NCBI GenBank assembly: GCA_038501625.1
Contig: JAZAYU010000053.1
Span: forward strand, 1,350,501 to 1,414,500
Direction: 5' to 3'
Length of the DNA: 64,000 nt
Source of the DNA: Corbicula japonica
Lineage: Eukaryota; Mollusca; Bivalvia; Venerida; Cyrenidae
Position numbers and translations under genes: made by a program. Positions 15,501 to 29,645 of the stretch are shown one piece after another; within the stretch, counting starts at the first letter, position 1, and every line of letters starts with the position of its first letter. Under the pieces are notes generated by a model that worked only from the letters and a program-made list of their open reading frames with translations, searched no databases and was not told the DNA's origin.

Positions 15501-18500
15501 TCCATAAAATTTAATGACCAGTTTTAAAACAAGTAAGAAATTCCCTTTCATATCTTTTATTTAAGTGGAAAACATTAAGTTCATAATTCTACAAACAATT
15601 ACTATGCTGGTCAAAAACGAACACGTGTAAGAGCGTTGGCTCAACACATTCCACACAGTCTAAGGATGCCAATAAGGAGAATAATGTCTTGGACATTACA
15701 AAACTGTCAGAATCTGATGTTAATAACCTCAGACAAATTTTGGGAATTCAAAACCCGGTTAACTGTGACGGGGCAGATGTACAATCTGTTTATGAACATT
15801 CCATGGGAAATATTCCGAGAATGACAGTGTCTATTAATGCAGATGATATATCTGATTTTTCTGAGGGTGAAATTCCGCCTGAATCTTGCACAGCAAAGAC
15901 CCTTGATATGGCTAACGCATTATTTGATGACGGGCAGTCGGGTAGTTGTGATGATGAATGGAGTCTTCCAAAGTTAAAGACCCCAGAAAAAGGGAAGCCT
16001 ATAGCCCCTTCGCTTGCAAAAATGATTAACGTAGCCTGCACGTCACAGTGCGAGACAGAAACTCTTATCTCAAAGTATTCCATTCCGGAAAATTGTGACA
16101 AGATGTGCACACCAATAGTTAATAGTGAAATCTGGAAAATAATGAGTAAGAACGCTCAAACTCAAGACCGGTACCTAGCTCAAACACAGAACGTGGTAGC
16201 AGCGGGGATGACCCCAATTATAAAGTTAGCAGAGGTGCTGAAACAACAGATAATGTCAAATAATGAAGCCAAGACTCTTTTATCAGATGCCCTTGCACTA
16301 CTTGGACAAGTTCAGTTTAATCTATCAGTAAAAAGACGTTATTTAATCAGGCCTGTCCTGAAGAAGAAATACCACCCTCTCTGCAATGTGTCAATGCCGA
16401 TTACTACAAATTTATTCGGAGATGAGGTTGCAAAGGAGATAAAGTCCTGCGACTCGACGTCATCTTTAGGTAAATCAGACTTCTACCAATCTGGTAGAGG
16501 GAGGGGTAGATTTCCCAGAAGAGGTTCATAAGGAGGCGCCCGTGGTGGGGGCAGCGAAGGCTCTTACAATCAACGATACCATCCATATGCCCAAAGGGGC
16601 AAACAAGAGGGCAGGCAGGGATATCGCATCCCCAAGAAAACAACTGCAACAGTTACTACCCCAAACGAGAACTAGCTTTCCAAGGGAAATAATGTAGGTA
16701 AGCTAAAATGGCATGTTAATGATTGGTTGAACATTACTCAAGATCAATGGGTTATTAACACTATAAGTGGTTACCGTATTGAGTTTGACAAACAACCCTA
16801 TCAGTATAGAATTCCAAATGAGATCCCCTTTGATCAAACAAGTTGGCATATTGTAGATAACGAAGTTAAGGAGCTGTTGAAAAAGGGAGCAATAGTACCC
16901 ACTGTTCACGAAGAGGGTGAATATATCTCAACACTATTCATAGTGCCAAAACCTAATGGTAAATTTCGTCCGGTTATCAATTTAAAACATTTAAATAAAT
17001 TTGTTAGATATGATCACTTCAAACAAGAAACATTTAAAGTCGTTACTGATCTTTTGCAGAGGAACGACTTCATGACAAAAATAGATTTACAAGATGCATA
17101 TTTCTCCGTTCCGATTCATGAAGAGTCGCAGAAATACTTAAAGTTTTGCTGGAATTCTCTTTTGCTACGGTTTGTTTGTCTCCCCTTTGGATTAAAATCA
17201 GCACCCTATGTCTTCACTAAAATACTCAAACCAGTTTATGCCTGGTTTCGTTAAAGAAATATTAGATGCTCATACTACATTGATGATTCTATCAATATGA
17301 ACCAAAATAGGAATGTTTGTCAAACTAATACGAACACAATTGTTAGCACTCTACAAGATCTAGGATTTATAATTAACAAGGAAAAATCTATCTTGATACC
17401 TTGTCAAAAAATTGTGTTTTTTGGGTTTGAGATTGATTCAGTACAATTTTAAGTATATTTAACTGAAGAAAAAATAATTAAGATCATTACAAAAGCCAAA
17501 AATTTGATCAATAAGGTATATATTGTTGTAAGAGAGTTGGCATCATTTATTGGGCTGGTAGTGAATGCCTTTTTTGCAATTTTGGAAGCTCCCCTACATT
17601 ATAGAAATCTTGAAAGAAACAAAATATCAGGTTTAGGTCCAGATATGGACTTTGACAACAGTATACAACTGACACAAAAGAGTGTTGATGAGCTTTGTTG
17701 GTGGTCTGAAAACGTAAGGAAAAAAATGGGAAACCTATACGACCCAATCCAATTAGTTTTAGATGTAAAACTGATGCAAGCCTTTCAGGTTGGGGGGCAG
17801 TCAACCTCAATAACAATCAGCATGCAAACGGTAGATGGAGTTTAGGGGAAAGAATGAACCCAATAAATTATTTAGAACTTCTGGCTATTTTCTATGCCCT
17901 GCAATCTCTTTATTCTTGTAATAAGGGTGTTCATATTGAAATTCAATCAGATAATGTTAGTGCAGTAGCATATATTAATGATATGGGCGGTATTGCTTCA
18001 GAAAAATTAAACAATCTGGCATATAACATCTGGGACTGGTGCTTGACAAAAGAACTTTTTATCTCGGCTGTTTATATTCCTGGAAAAGACAATACCGCAG
18101 ACTTTTACTCTAGAAATTTTTCTGATTCAACAGAATGGATGCTAAAAACGTCAGTTTTTCAAAGGATATGTAGACATTTTTTCAACCCAGACATAGATCT
18201 GTTTGCATCCAGATTGAATAATCAGGTTAAATCTTTTGTTTCATGGTTTCCTGAACCAGGCGCTGTTCATAACAATGCTTTTTCTCTAAATTGGAGTGCT
18301 TATTCTCCTTACATTTTTCCACCTTTTAATCTGGTTGGGAAGGTTATCAACAAAATTATTCGGGACAAAGTTGGTAAAGCCATTCTTATTTTTCCCTACT
18401 GGAGGTCTCAGTCATGGTTCCCCTTATTACTAGAAAATATGTGTTCTCTTCCTGTCAGGTTACCAAGACACACAGACCTTCTCACCCAACCACACAACGG

Positions 18501-21500
18501 ACACCCACATCCTCTTGGAAAGGCTCTGAAGATGACCGCAGTTATAATATCGGGAGATCCCTCCAACATCAAGGTATTCAGAAAGACATTGCCAAAATTA
18601 TCATTGGGTCGTGGAAAGCAGGTACGAGGAAGCAATACAAGTATGCTTGGCGGACCTGGAGTTTGTGGAATAATATCCGGATGTCAAGTCCCTTTCAATC
18701 GTCTTGTAGTGTTAACTTACTTGAATTTTCTGTTTGTGACTGGCAAGTCATACAGTGTTATAAACACTCATAAATCCATGCTTCTGCAGACACTGCCGTT
18801 TTTTGGGAATGACTGGTGTAAGGATTGTCCTCTTATTGTGAGATATATGGAAGGTGTAGCCTGTAAGAAACCTCCAACGCCTAAATATGTGTTTACATGG
18901 GATGTGTCTTGTGTTCTAACATTCTTATCTACATTATTTCCCCTTGAGGGCTTAAGTTTGAAAATGTTAACTTTGAAGTTAATTGCATTAGTTGCGCTTT
19001 CGACAGCTCCACGGGCACAAACACTTGTATCCATGAACTTAGATTGTATGATCACACAAGGAAATTGTATTATTTTCATGTTTAGAAATCTTTTGAAAAC
19101 TTCAAGAACGGGGCATTCCTTCGTATTGAGAATCGAACATTACAGGGACGAAAAACTGTGTCCAATGCACACGTTATTGTATTATATTAAAGTGACTTCT
19201 AGGTTAAGAAGTGCTAAACAGGTTTTTATTTCTTATGTGACTTATCAACCAGTAACAAGTAGTACTGTAGCAAGGTGGTTAAAAACTGTGCTTTCATTAG
19301 CTGGTATCGATACTTCGGTGTTTCAAGCTCATTCTTATAGAGGAGCTTCAGCATCAGCTGCATTTACTGGTGGTTGTTCTCTAAACAAAATACTGGAAAC
19401 TGCAGACTGGTCATCTGAAAAGAACTTTATAACAGACATTCCTTTAGTAATGATAAGTTATCATTTATTCAATCGGTCATGAAGTAGTTATTTACAGGTT
19501 AAGCGGTTAATACGCTAATGTATCATTGTATCAGTGAACATGTATTGGTATTAAACATGTTATTAGTAACTTGTTTTGTTGCACTTTAAAGATGCTATAG
19601 TATACATGCGAGAGCCAAAGGCCTTGCGAGAAATAATGACCCCCCTTCCAAGCTTTAGTGAAGGATGGGGGGCATTATTTGAGTAAGGCCGGAGGCCGAG
19701 CATGTATACACCCTCCCTTTTTTCCACAGTTAATATGGATATATATGGGTTTTTTACAGGTGTTAAATGTAACAAGTATAAAATTGCTGTTACCCTCCCA
19801 ATATGTTAAGTAGCAACAAAACATATCTTTAAATTATGAATACACGTGCTGTGTACTTCCGGCAGGTACTCCCGTACTTGATTTAACGTTTCTTTAAATA
19901 CGCGAGTTAATCGAACGAGTCAGAACAAAATGCTATAGTATACATGCTCGGCCTCCGGCCTTACTCAAATAATGCCCCCCATCCTTCACTAAAGCTTGGA
20001 AGGGGGGTCATTTTCAAGATAATACATAACTGGTCACAATAGCATAATTATGTAGAACAGAAAGGTATATCCTTCTTCAAGGTTTTCAATGTTCTTTACA
20101 TTTTAATTTGAGCATAGAATGGAATTGAGCATGAAAGAAGTTTTATAATACAAGGCACGATTGCAGAAGTCTGTATGTACCAAAATCTGAATGCAAAAAG
20201 CCATCACAAGCCATGACTAATACAACAGAAATTGTAAACAATATTTCCATATACATCTTAAGAATAGCGCTATTTGTGAAGTGTGGCAGCCATAGAATGT
20301 CTCCCTGTACATATAGTCAGTACTATTATCAGTTAATAAACGGTTACCAATGTCATGCAGTGATGATTATGTTTGTCAGGATCTACACAGTTTGCATCTT
20401 GATCAGAAATAACCTAATTAATCAAAAGTGAACAGTGAAGATCCTGATCAGATTGCATAAATGAGCTGGCTGATCTGGATCTACACTGTTTGCCCATGCA
20501 ATAAATATTTATCTATCAAGTAAAGGGTTAAGGTGATTTGGAACCAAGCAGCTTTTCAAAGATTAGTATTTTCAAAATTTACCTCCAATTCTGATTTTAA
20601 ATCCTGATCAGAAGACCTGATTATGCCAGCTGATCTGGATCTACAGTTTGCTCATGCAATAAATATTTAGCTATCAAGTAAAGGGTCATGGTGTTTTTGC
20701 ATCAAGCAGCTTTTCAAAGATAAGTATTATTAAAAATTTATTACCAATTCTGATTGTCAACCTTTAAATGAAAAGTACAAACTTCAGAGGATGTGAATTG
20801 GCTTAATGTCATAGTGTTTTTTTCTTCACCTGTTAAAATTCTGTCTTACATTAGGCCACACTTTTTTTATTTTTAGTCTTACAAGAATTTTCTTGAAAAA
20901 ATGAGTACGGTAGGTGGATATAAAAATATAAAAAAAGATAAAGATGTGACTGTTATTTACAATCAACTTTCAAACCTCTTTTGTACAAGTTTGCTTTTAT
21001 TTAGATTACCTCTTACTACTGACAAAACAATATATTACAGGATAAAAATGTGTAAATAGGTTTATTTTAACATTTTTTATGCTGCAATTGTGAGATTGAG
21101 GCTTCTTTTCATGTATACAGCCACCACAAGTAATCTTCAAGGCTTGCCTCATCTGTCACAGCTTTTTCACTTAGCCCAATATTTTGGTAAAGAAAACTTT
21201 TCACTTTTAAATAAAAAATTAACTTATTAACACAAGAATATAAGCACAAATTTGCATTCATACGTCCTTAATGACTTGGTGCTGTCGATTTCAGTCTTGT
21301 CTGCCTAAAATGCGCCATCAAGGGAACCAGATATAGTTTTTAAAACGTTTTTATCAGGGATGTAGCGACTTAAAGTTGAACCAATGGTTTCAAAAAATTT
21401 CTTGCTTTTAAGAATACCTTTTTCGGCCCCCGATATTGAGCCTAAAAACATTGCTTCAAAAATGTTTATGGCTATAGACTCCTAAATATAGGCCTCTAAA

Positions 21501-24500
21501 TAAATTTTGTGCAGGGTATTTGCAGACCAGTAACAGGAAGTCAAGCCTGATTGGTAGAAAATGAAAATAAATATTTTAAAAAGAAAATTATTTTGAGAAT
21601 ATATAATGATTTTGGAGTAATTTGAATACAAATAATACGAAATTGATAATGAAAAAAAAAGTGAAATTAAACTTTAAAAATAGCTGTCATTTTTGACAGA
21701 ATGTAAACAAAAGTTCCACAGAGACTGGGGTGATACACTTCTGGCTAAAATGCCAAAAAAGTTTATTTGGTCATGCTATGGTGGAATTTGTATTTTACGG
21801 TGTCTCTAGGTTGGTTCTCTTGAGAACTGTATGATTTTAAGGGCTTGACTTAATAGTCAATTCAGAAATTGATGGAATGTTATAATGGAAGTCTATGGAA
21901 ATTCAACTTCAACTTTTAATGGTTGTTTGTAACCAATACTGGGCCATAGGGGTGGCCATGATAAAAGTGAATCGTTTACGTAGATTGTTTTTAAAATAAT
22001 CAATTTTTAACTGTGTAAAAGGATCCAGTAAGCACAATTTGAAAAGCTTCTGAGTCCATCATTTGATTCGTACTCATTCATTTTGGCTTTTTTAGCTCAC
22101 CTGAGCTGGCTCAGGGTGAGCTATTAGGATCGATGAATGTCCGTCGGACATCGTCCGTCGTCCGTCGTCTGTCGTCCGTCCACACTTAGTTCGTAAACAC
22201 TCTAGCGGTCACATTTTTGCTCCGATTGTCATGAAACTTTGTCAGGATGTTTGTCCCAATGATTTCTCGGACGAGTTCAAATATGGGTCATCTGTGTCCA
22301 AAAACTAGGTCACTGTTACTAAAAATAGAATTTTCTTGTTAACACTCTAGCGGTCACATTTTTGCTCCGATTGTCATGAAACTTGGTCAGGATGTTTGTC
22401 CCAATGATTTCTCGGACGAGTTCGAATATGGGTCATCTTGGTCCAAAAACTAGGTCACTGTTACTAAAAATAGAATTTTCTTGTTAACACTCTAGCGGTC
22501 ACATTTTTGATCCGATTGTCATGAAACTTGGTCAGGATGTTTGTCCCAATGATTTCTCGGACAAGTTCGAATATGGGTCATATGGGTCCAAAAACTAGGT
22601 CACTGTTACTAAAAAAAGAATTTTCTTGTTAACACTCTAGCGGTCGCATTTTTGCTCCGATTGTCATGAAACTTGGTCAGGATGTTTGTCCCAATGATTT
22701 CTTGGACGAGTTCGAATATGGGTCATCTTGGTCCAAAAACTAGGTTACTGTTACTAAAAATAGAATTATCTTGTTAACACTGTAACGGTCACATTTTTGC
22801 TCTGATTGTCATGAAACTTGGTCAGGATGTTTGTCCCAATGATTTCTCGGACAAGTTCGAATATGGGTCAACTGGGTCCAAAAACTAGGTCACTGTTACT
22901 AAAAATAGAATTATCTTGTTAACACTCTAGCGGTCATATTTTTGCTCCCATTGTCACGAAACTTGGTCAGGATGTTTGTCCCAATGATTTCTCGGACGAG
23001 TTCGAATATGGGTCATCTGGGACCAAAAACTAGGTCACTGTTACTAAAAATAGAATTTTCTTGTTAACATTATAGCAGTCGCATTTTTGCTCCGATTGTC
23101 ATGAAACTTGGTCAGGATGTTTGTCCCAATGATTTCTCGGACGAGTTGGAATATGTGTCATCTGGGTCCAAAAACTAGGTCACTGTTACTAAAAATAGAA
23201 TTTTCTTGTTAACACTCTAGCGGTCACATTTTTGCTCTGATTGTCATGAAACTTGGTCAGGATGTTTGTCCCAATGATTTCTCAGACGAGTTCGAATATG
23301 GGTCAACTGGGTCCAAAAACTAGGTCACTGTTACTAAAAATAGAATTTTCTTGTTAACACTCTAGCGGTCACATTTTTGCTCTTATTTTCATGAAACTTG
23401 GTCAGGATGTTTGTCCCAATGCTTTCTCTGACGAGTTTGAAAATGGGTAATTTAGGTCCAAAAACTAGGTCACTGTTACTAAAATTAGAATTTTTCTTGT
23501 TAACAATCTAGCGGTCACATTTTTGCTCCGATTGTCATGAAACTTGGTCAGGATGTTTGTCCCAATGATTTCTCGGACGAGTTGGAATATGTGTCATCTG
23601 GGTCCAAAAACTAAGTCACTGTTGCTAAAAATAGAATTTTCTTGTTAACACTCTAGCGGTCACAATTTTGCTCTGATTGTCATGAAACTTGGTCAGGATG
23701 TTTGTCCCAATGATTTCTCAGACGAGTTCGAATATGGGTCATCTGGGTCCAAAAACTAGGTCACTGTTACTAAAAATAGAATTTTCTTGTTAACACTCTA
23801 GCGGTCACATTTTTGCTCCGATTGTCATGAAACTTGGTCAGGATGTTTGTCCCAATGCTTTCTCTGACGAGTTTGAAAATGGGTAATTTAGGTCCAAAAA
23901 CTAGGTCACTGTTACTAAAATTAGAATTTTTCTTGTTAACAATCTAGCGGTCACATTTTTGCTCTGATTGTCATGAAACTTGGTCAGGATGTTTGTCCCA
24001 ATGATTTCTCGGACGAGTTGGAATATGTGTCATCTGGGTCCAAAAACTAAGTCACTGTTGCTAAAAATAGAATTTTCTTATTAACACTCTAGCGGTCACA
24101 ATTTTGCTCTGATTGTCATGAAACTTGGTCAGGATGTTTGTCCCAATGATTTCTCAGACGAGTTCGAATATGGGTCATCTGGGTCCAAAAACTAGGTCAC
24201 TGTTACTAAAAATAGAATTTTCTTGTTAACACTCTAGCGGTCACATTTTTGCTCAGATTGTCATGAAACTTGGTCAGGATGTTTGTCCCAATGCTTTCTC
24301 TGACGAGTTCGAAAATGGGTAATTTAGGTCCAAAAACTAGGTCACTGTTACTAAAATTAGAATTTTTCTTGTTAACACTCTTGCGGTCACATTTTTGCTC
24401 TTATTGTCATGAAACTTGGTCAGGATGTTTGTCCCAATGATTTCTCTGACGAGTTCGAATATGGGTCATCTGGGTCCAAAAACTAAGTCACTGTTGCTAA

Positions 24501-27500
24501 AAATAGAATTTTCTTGTTAACACTCTAGCGGTCACAATTTTGCTCTGATTGTCATGAAACTTGGTCAGGATGTTTGTCCCAATGATTTCTCAGACGAGTT
24601 CGAATATGGGTCATCTGGGTCCAAAAACTAGGTCACAGTTACTAAAATTAGAATTTTCTTATTAACACTCTAGCGGTCACATTTTTGCTCCGATTGTCAT
24701 GAAACTTGGTCAGGATGTTTGTCCCAATGCTTTCTCGGACAAGTTCGAAAATGGGTAATTTAGGTCCAGAAACTAGGTCACTGTTACTAAAATTAGAATT
24801 TTCTTGTTAACACTAGCGGTCACATTTTTGCTCTGATTGTCATGAAACTTGGTCAGGATGTTTGTCCCAATGCTTTCTCGGACAAGTTCGAAAATGGGTA
24901 ATTTAGGTCCAAAAACTAGGTCACAGTTACTAAAATTAGAATTTTTCTTGTTAACACTAGCGGTCACATTTTTGCTCTGATTGTCATGAAACTTGGTCAG
25001 GATGTTTGTCCCAATGATTTCTCGGAGGAGTTCGAATATGGGTCATCTGGGTCTAAAAACTAGGTCACTGTTACTAAAAATAGAATTTTCTTGTTAACAC
25101 TCTAGCGATCACATTTTTGCTCTGATTGTCATGAAACTTGGTCAGGATGTTTGTCCCAATGATTTCTTGGACGAGTTCGAATATGGGTCCAAAAACTAGG
25201 TCACTGTTACTAAAAATAGAATTTTTTTGTTAATACTCTAGCGGTCACATTTTTGCCTCGATTGTCATGAAACATGGTCAGGATGTTTGTCCCAATGATT
25301 TCTTGGATGAGTTCGAATATGGGTCATCTGGGTCCAAAAACTAGGTCACTGTTACTAAAAATAGAATTTTCTTGTTAACACTCTAGCGGTCACATTTTTG
25401 CTCCGATTGTCATGAAACTTGGTCAGGATGTTTGTCCCAATGATTTCTCGGATGAGTTCGAATATGGGTCATCTGGGTCTTGGTCACTGTTACTAAAAGT
25501 AACTTTGTTGTACTCAGGTGAGCAATAAAGGGCCATCATGGCCCCGTTTGTTTAAGGTTTTAGTACCAAATGGGTACAGTCGGAATAAAAAAAATCGGAA
25601 ATCAAGATTTTTTTGTTTTTTCAATTTTAGAAAAAATACGGTCGGAATTTTTTGTAAGACGAAAAATATAAAAGGTCTGGCCTTACATAAAAAAAATCGC
25701 TTTTATTTATTTTTCTAGGTCTCTGAGCATTACCCCCTGGTAAGTTTATTCTTTGATATCAGAAAAATCATATGGAAGATATTTTTATTGATGCCAATTG
25801 GCCTTGGATCAAACTTAACTGTATTTGCAAATTATTAGTGAACAGCTTTCATTCTATTTTTACTAAGAAACACCATGATATTTACAAACTGGAAGGCAAC
25901 ATGTATTTTTTTGTTTTTACATTTTTACTATTATCAATAGGCTAACAGTGTAGATCCAGATCTGCAGGCACATCCATGCCATCTGTTTGGGATTTACACT
26001 GAAACCTTCACCGCCTTCATGTGACAAGCATGTGTCTTACCAGCTACACCATTTAAAAGGATTGGATATTCAACAGTAAATTATGACTACTGTAGAACTG
26101 CTTTTATTCCTGTTAGCTTTATTTTCGCTAATAAATCGCATATTGCTTACCTAGCAAATTAATAAATACTGCGAAAATAATTATGATGGGTTCCCATATA
26201 TTTGACAGTACGTATAACCAAAATTAAGCAACTTAAGATAGAACTGTTAATCAAACGCCACATATCCTTTTTCCACATTTCCTCTATTTGATATAATCAT
26301 TTAAATTAATTGGGCAAAAATAGATATAATCATTTAAATAAATTGGGCAAAACATATTAATGACTGAAGATCAAAAATGCATATGAACTAATAATAAGGG
26401 CTGCAGAAAAAAGGTTAACTCTGTGCAGAGTTTATGAAAATGTTAAAACAGAAAAGATTCACTTTCAAAGCCTTTCTGAATATAGAATTGTTTGTGTGAT
26501 TTGCTGTTGTGAAAACAGTATCTGCATTGTTTCAAAAAAAATTTTGGTATCCATAAACAACTAGATGCTTTTGTGGAAAGAATAGCCACCAATCAAAATC
26601 GTTCATTTGATTTTCCCTTGACATAATAATTTACAATGCCTATAATTAACAACACTTGACTGTTTATAAATATGCAGGTATGACAAAAAAAGTTATGGGA
26701 ATTTTTTCATGATTTAATATGAATAAAAGGTACTGCATGACAGTTTATTCTGTTTGGCATAATTTTTACCCAGGGAAAGTATAGGGGGGTACCAAGTTAA
26801 GTAGATGAAGAAACAAACTTGCTTTGAGTACAATGGAGTAATAAGTTGGCAAATAAAAAAAGTGTCAACTACTGCTTTTATTTAACTGGTTGGAAATATG
26901 GAGCATATTTAAACTGTCATGAATAAAAAAGAAACACACAAGTTCTTAAGGCAGAGCTGACACAACTAATGAAAATTCAGAATAATTTTTAGGGATCTAA
27001 CATAATAACAGCACATGCTTTAACCCTTAGAGTAAATCCCTAGTCAAGACCACCCCAAAATTAAGACCACCTTGATTATAAGACCACATTGTATAACAAT
27101 GTCGCTTTTTACAGTTTGGCACTATTTGCCACCCCAAAATAAAGACCATCCTACTATTCAGACCACTTAAGTCCAGTCCTGGAGGTGATCTAATTAGCAG
27201 GGTCTTATTGTACACCATTGTATTTCACTGACGGAGTATAATTTTCAGAACCTAAGAGCTGGGCATTGTTTCAATCAGTAAATGGAAAAACATCTGATCC
27301 GATCAACATAATGATTAATCCAATAACAAAACCTCTTATCTCACAAGACACTGTTTTTTCAACTCTTCAAGGCTTTCACCGATTTTTTATTAACCCCACC
27401 TGAGATTAATTACTGAATAATGGTGTGCCAATTATTATAAAATGAGGTCAACATTAAAACATCTTACAATCATGATAATTATGAAGTTCTATAACCACTG

Positions 27501-29610
27501 GTGTAGAACCAAATCAGCAAGCTCATCTGGGAAGTCTAATCAGGCTTTTTCCTCACTTCAATTCTTTAAGAACATCCCAGTAACCAATAAATGGAATGAT
27601 CCAGATTCAATGAAATTCAAGTCTATTATATATATTATAATTTAAGGTTAATGCCACAATAAATTTGCCAAACTGTTCAATCAGACCTATCTATTTTTAT
27701 TTTAATTGGTCTAAGCTGATAAAGTTTCCGCATGGAACTCATTAAAGTACACCATCATGTAAGAACAGAGCAAACAAAGTTTTAGATTCTCCACCCCCCC
27801 CCCCCCCCCCCCCTCAACCACCCCTGTTGTAAATACCAACCCTAAAGTTATTACATCAGAAGCACTGATTCATGTACAAAGTTTATCTTGTTCCTCTTTT
27901 CGACACATCACTCTATATGGCTTCTTTCCCATGTGCAACCAGTGCCCAAGGTTATAAAACTCAGCATGGAAACCAGTCTCAAATCTCAAGCATCTGATTG
28001 GCTGAAATGGCGACCAGTCGCCATTTCAGCCAATCAGATGCTTGAGATTTGAGACTGGTTTCCATGCTCAGTTTTATAATCTTGGACACAGATCAGCATG
28101 CACATCTATCCTCTCTAATCTGGATCTACACTGGTCAGTTCTAAAAGCCCCCACCCACTGCCCTAAAATTATAAATCAAGACACTCAATCAAGAAAATAT
28201 TTTCTAAGGCCTTATTTTTGGAACTAACCACAATAATACTGATGATAATCAACAATCAAGATCAAGAAATTGGTCATTTGGCAATATGTAGTAACATTTA
28301 CACCCAATTACACAAGTGAAGTAGAAAAGCACAAAAACTCCTGAATAACTTGTTTTGTATGAGAGTTTCAAAAAAATGAAAGAAATAAAAAATCTCAAAA
28401 ATTAAAAATGCTGTTTAGATTTGGCGGTTGGGGAGGGGGTTTCTGTGAGTTCAGAAATAAAGTATGAAAATTTAATATAAAACTAGAATGTGTCCTCAGA
28501 CACTGATGCCCCCACCGCTAAAACAACTTTTGTAACAAAGGCATAAAAAAAACTTTTTTGGTGGTTGTGGTGGGTGGGGGTGGAATTTTCAGTCTGTAGA
28601 GAAGACACTGACCAGTTAGAAGATTAAGATACAAAAGGGTCAGTCTTACTCTAGGCTTTGAACAAAAGTGGCATTTCTGTGATGGAAGAGTGTTGAACAT
28701 GATGAAAGTAGAGAGAAAGAAAAGCTATGGTGCAATTTTGGCAACACCAGTCGCTGACAACTTCCAGAATGAAAAACAGAACTGACGAAAGTAAGGATGC
28801 TACTTGGATTGAAAAAGTATACATAATTACGTAACCAGCTTAAATTGCTTGATGAAATATGAATGGCTATGTATAAACTTAACTTTTTACTAACTGCGCA
28901 GTTTGATACAAGCTCTAATATTAAAAGTTAGGAACACACTTAAACGGCCATGTTAAACAAAGCTGCAGACATTATTCCGGCTCGCCCACGGAATTTACTA
29001 TGAAACAGCGAAGAAAACCAAGTTAAGCCGTTTGAACGGAAGTTCGTGGTTCTCGCTTTCTCTATTGATTCTTTCATGGATGAAGGAAATCAGTGTGGGA
29101 ATACCCCTTTTCAATCCTTTAATATCATTGGATTATAAAATAGAAGCTAATCAAAATTGTTGTTTCAAAAGCAACTAGGCAAAACCCGGAGTTTCCTTGG
29201 GCTTGGTAATCTTGACGCTTAGACTGGTAGACGCTCTCTGTACCGTGCTAAAGTACGGAGTACGAACGTTTCCTGAGGTATTGGTCTCTTGAATATTTCG
29301 ACCCATGTTTTATATAGACTCACGCACAGTTGATATATATAAAAGAAGACGACATTCAATTAAATTATAATGGAAGTAAATTCTGTTAAAGGTCCATGGG
29401 TGTAAGTAATACATCATATGTGGCTCTCAAGTTGTATGCCACTGTTTAACCACATTAGCCCAATCACATTTTGTGTGATATGATAATTATAAATTGATAT
29501 TGTCTCAATGGAACTCAACGAAGAAATTCCGCTGAAATGTGATTCCGGGTCTCGTGATGTCCCGGGTCCTATAACACTAGAAAGAACTAACATAGTATAA
29601 AAGCTTTTTA

Positions 29611-29645
<35 letters not shown>

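Larger units (their letters stand above)
15600..19500 (+). mobile_element. DIRS-like tyrosine-recombinase retrotransposon, dead copy
   Basis: In order on the plus strand there is an ORF1 (15689-16675), reverse transcriptase (16727 to about 17720), RNase H (about 17764-18115) and a tyrosine recombinase (about 18550-19480). RT-RNase H followed by a YR recombinase is the DIRS order. The string [12 protein letters not shown] after RNase H, and [11 protein letters not shown] in the recombinase, are typical of DIRS proteins. It is broken by an in-frame stop in ORF1, two in RT and frameshifts at RT/RNase H and in the recombinase. Left and right boundaries are uncertain. Confidence 0.85.

Noticed and set aside
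16404..16649. Minus-strand frame over ORF1 of the retrotransposon
   Set aside because: Antisense shadow of the ORF1 coding strand.
17854..19482. 542-residue protein as an intact fusion of RNase H and recombinase
   Set aside because: The recombinase N-terminal core is in a different frame (18414-18773), so the middle of the long frame is not the element's protein and the C-terminal end is damaged.
27028..27215. 63-residue minus-strand frame
   Set aside because: Lies on a repeat with duplicated AAGACCACCCC motifs; no protein similarity recognised.
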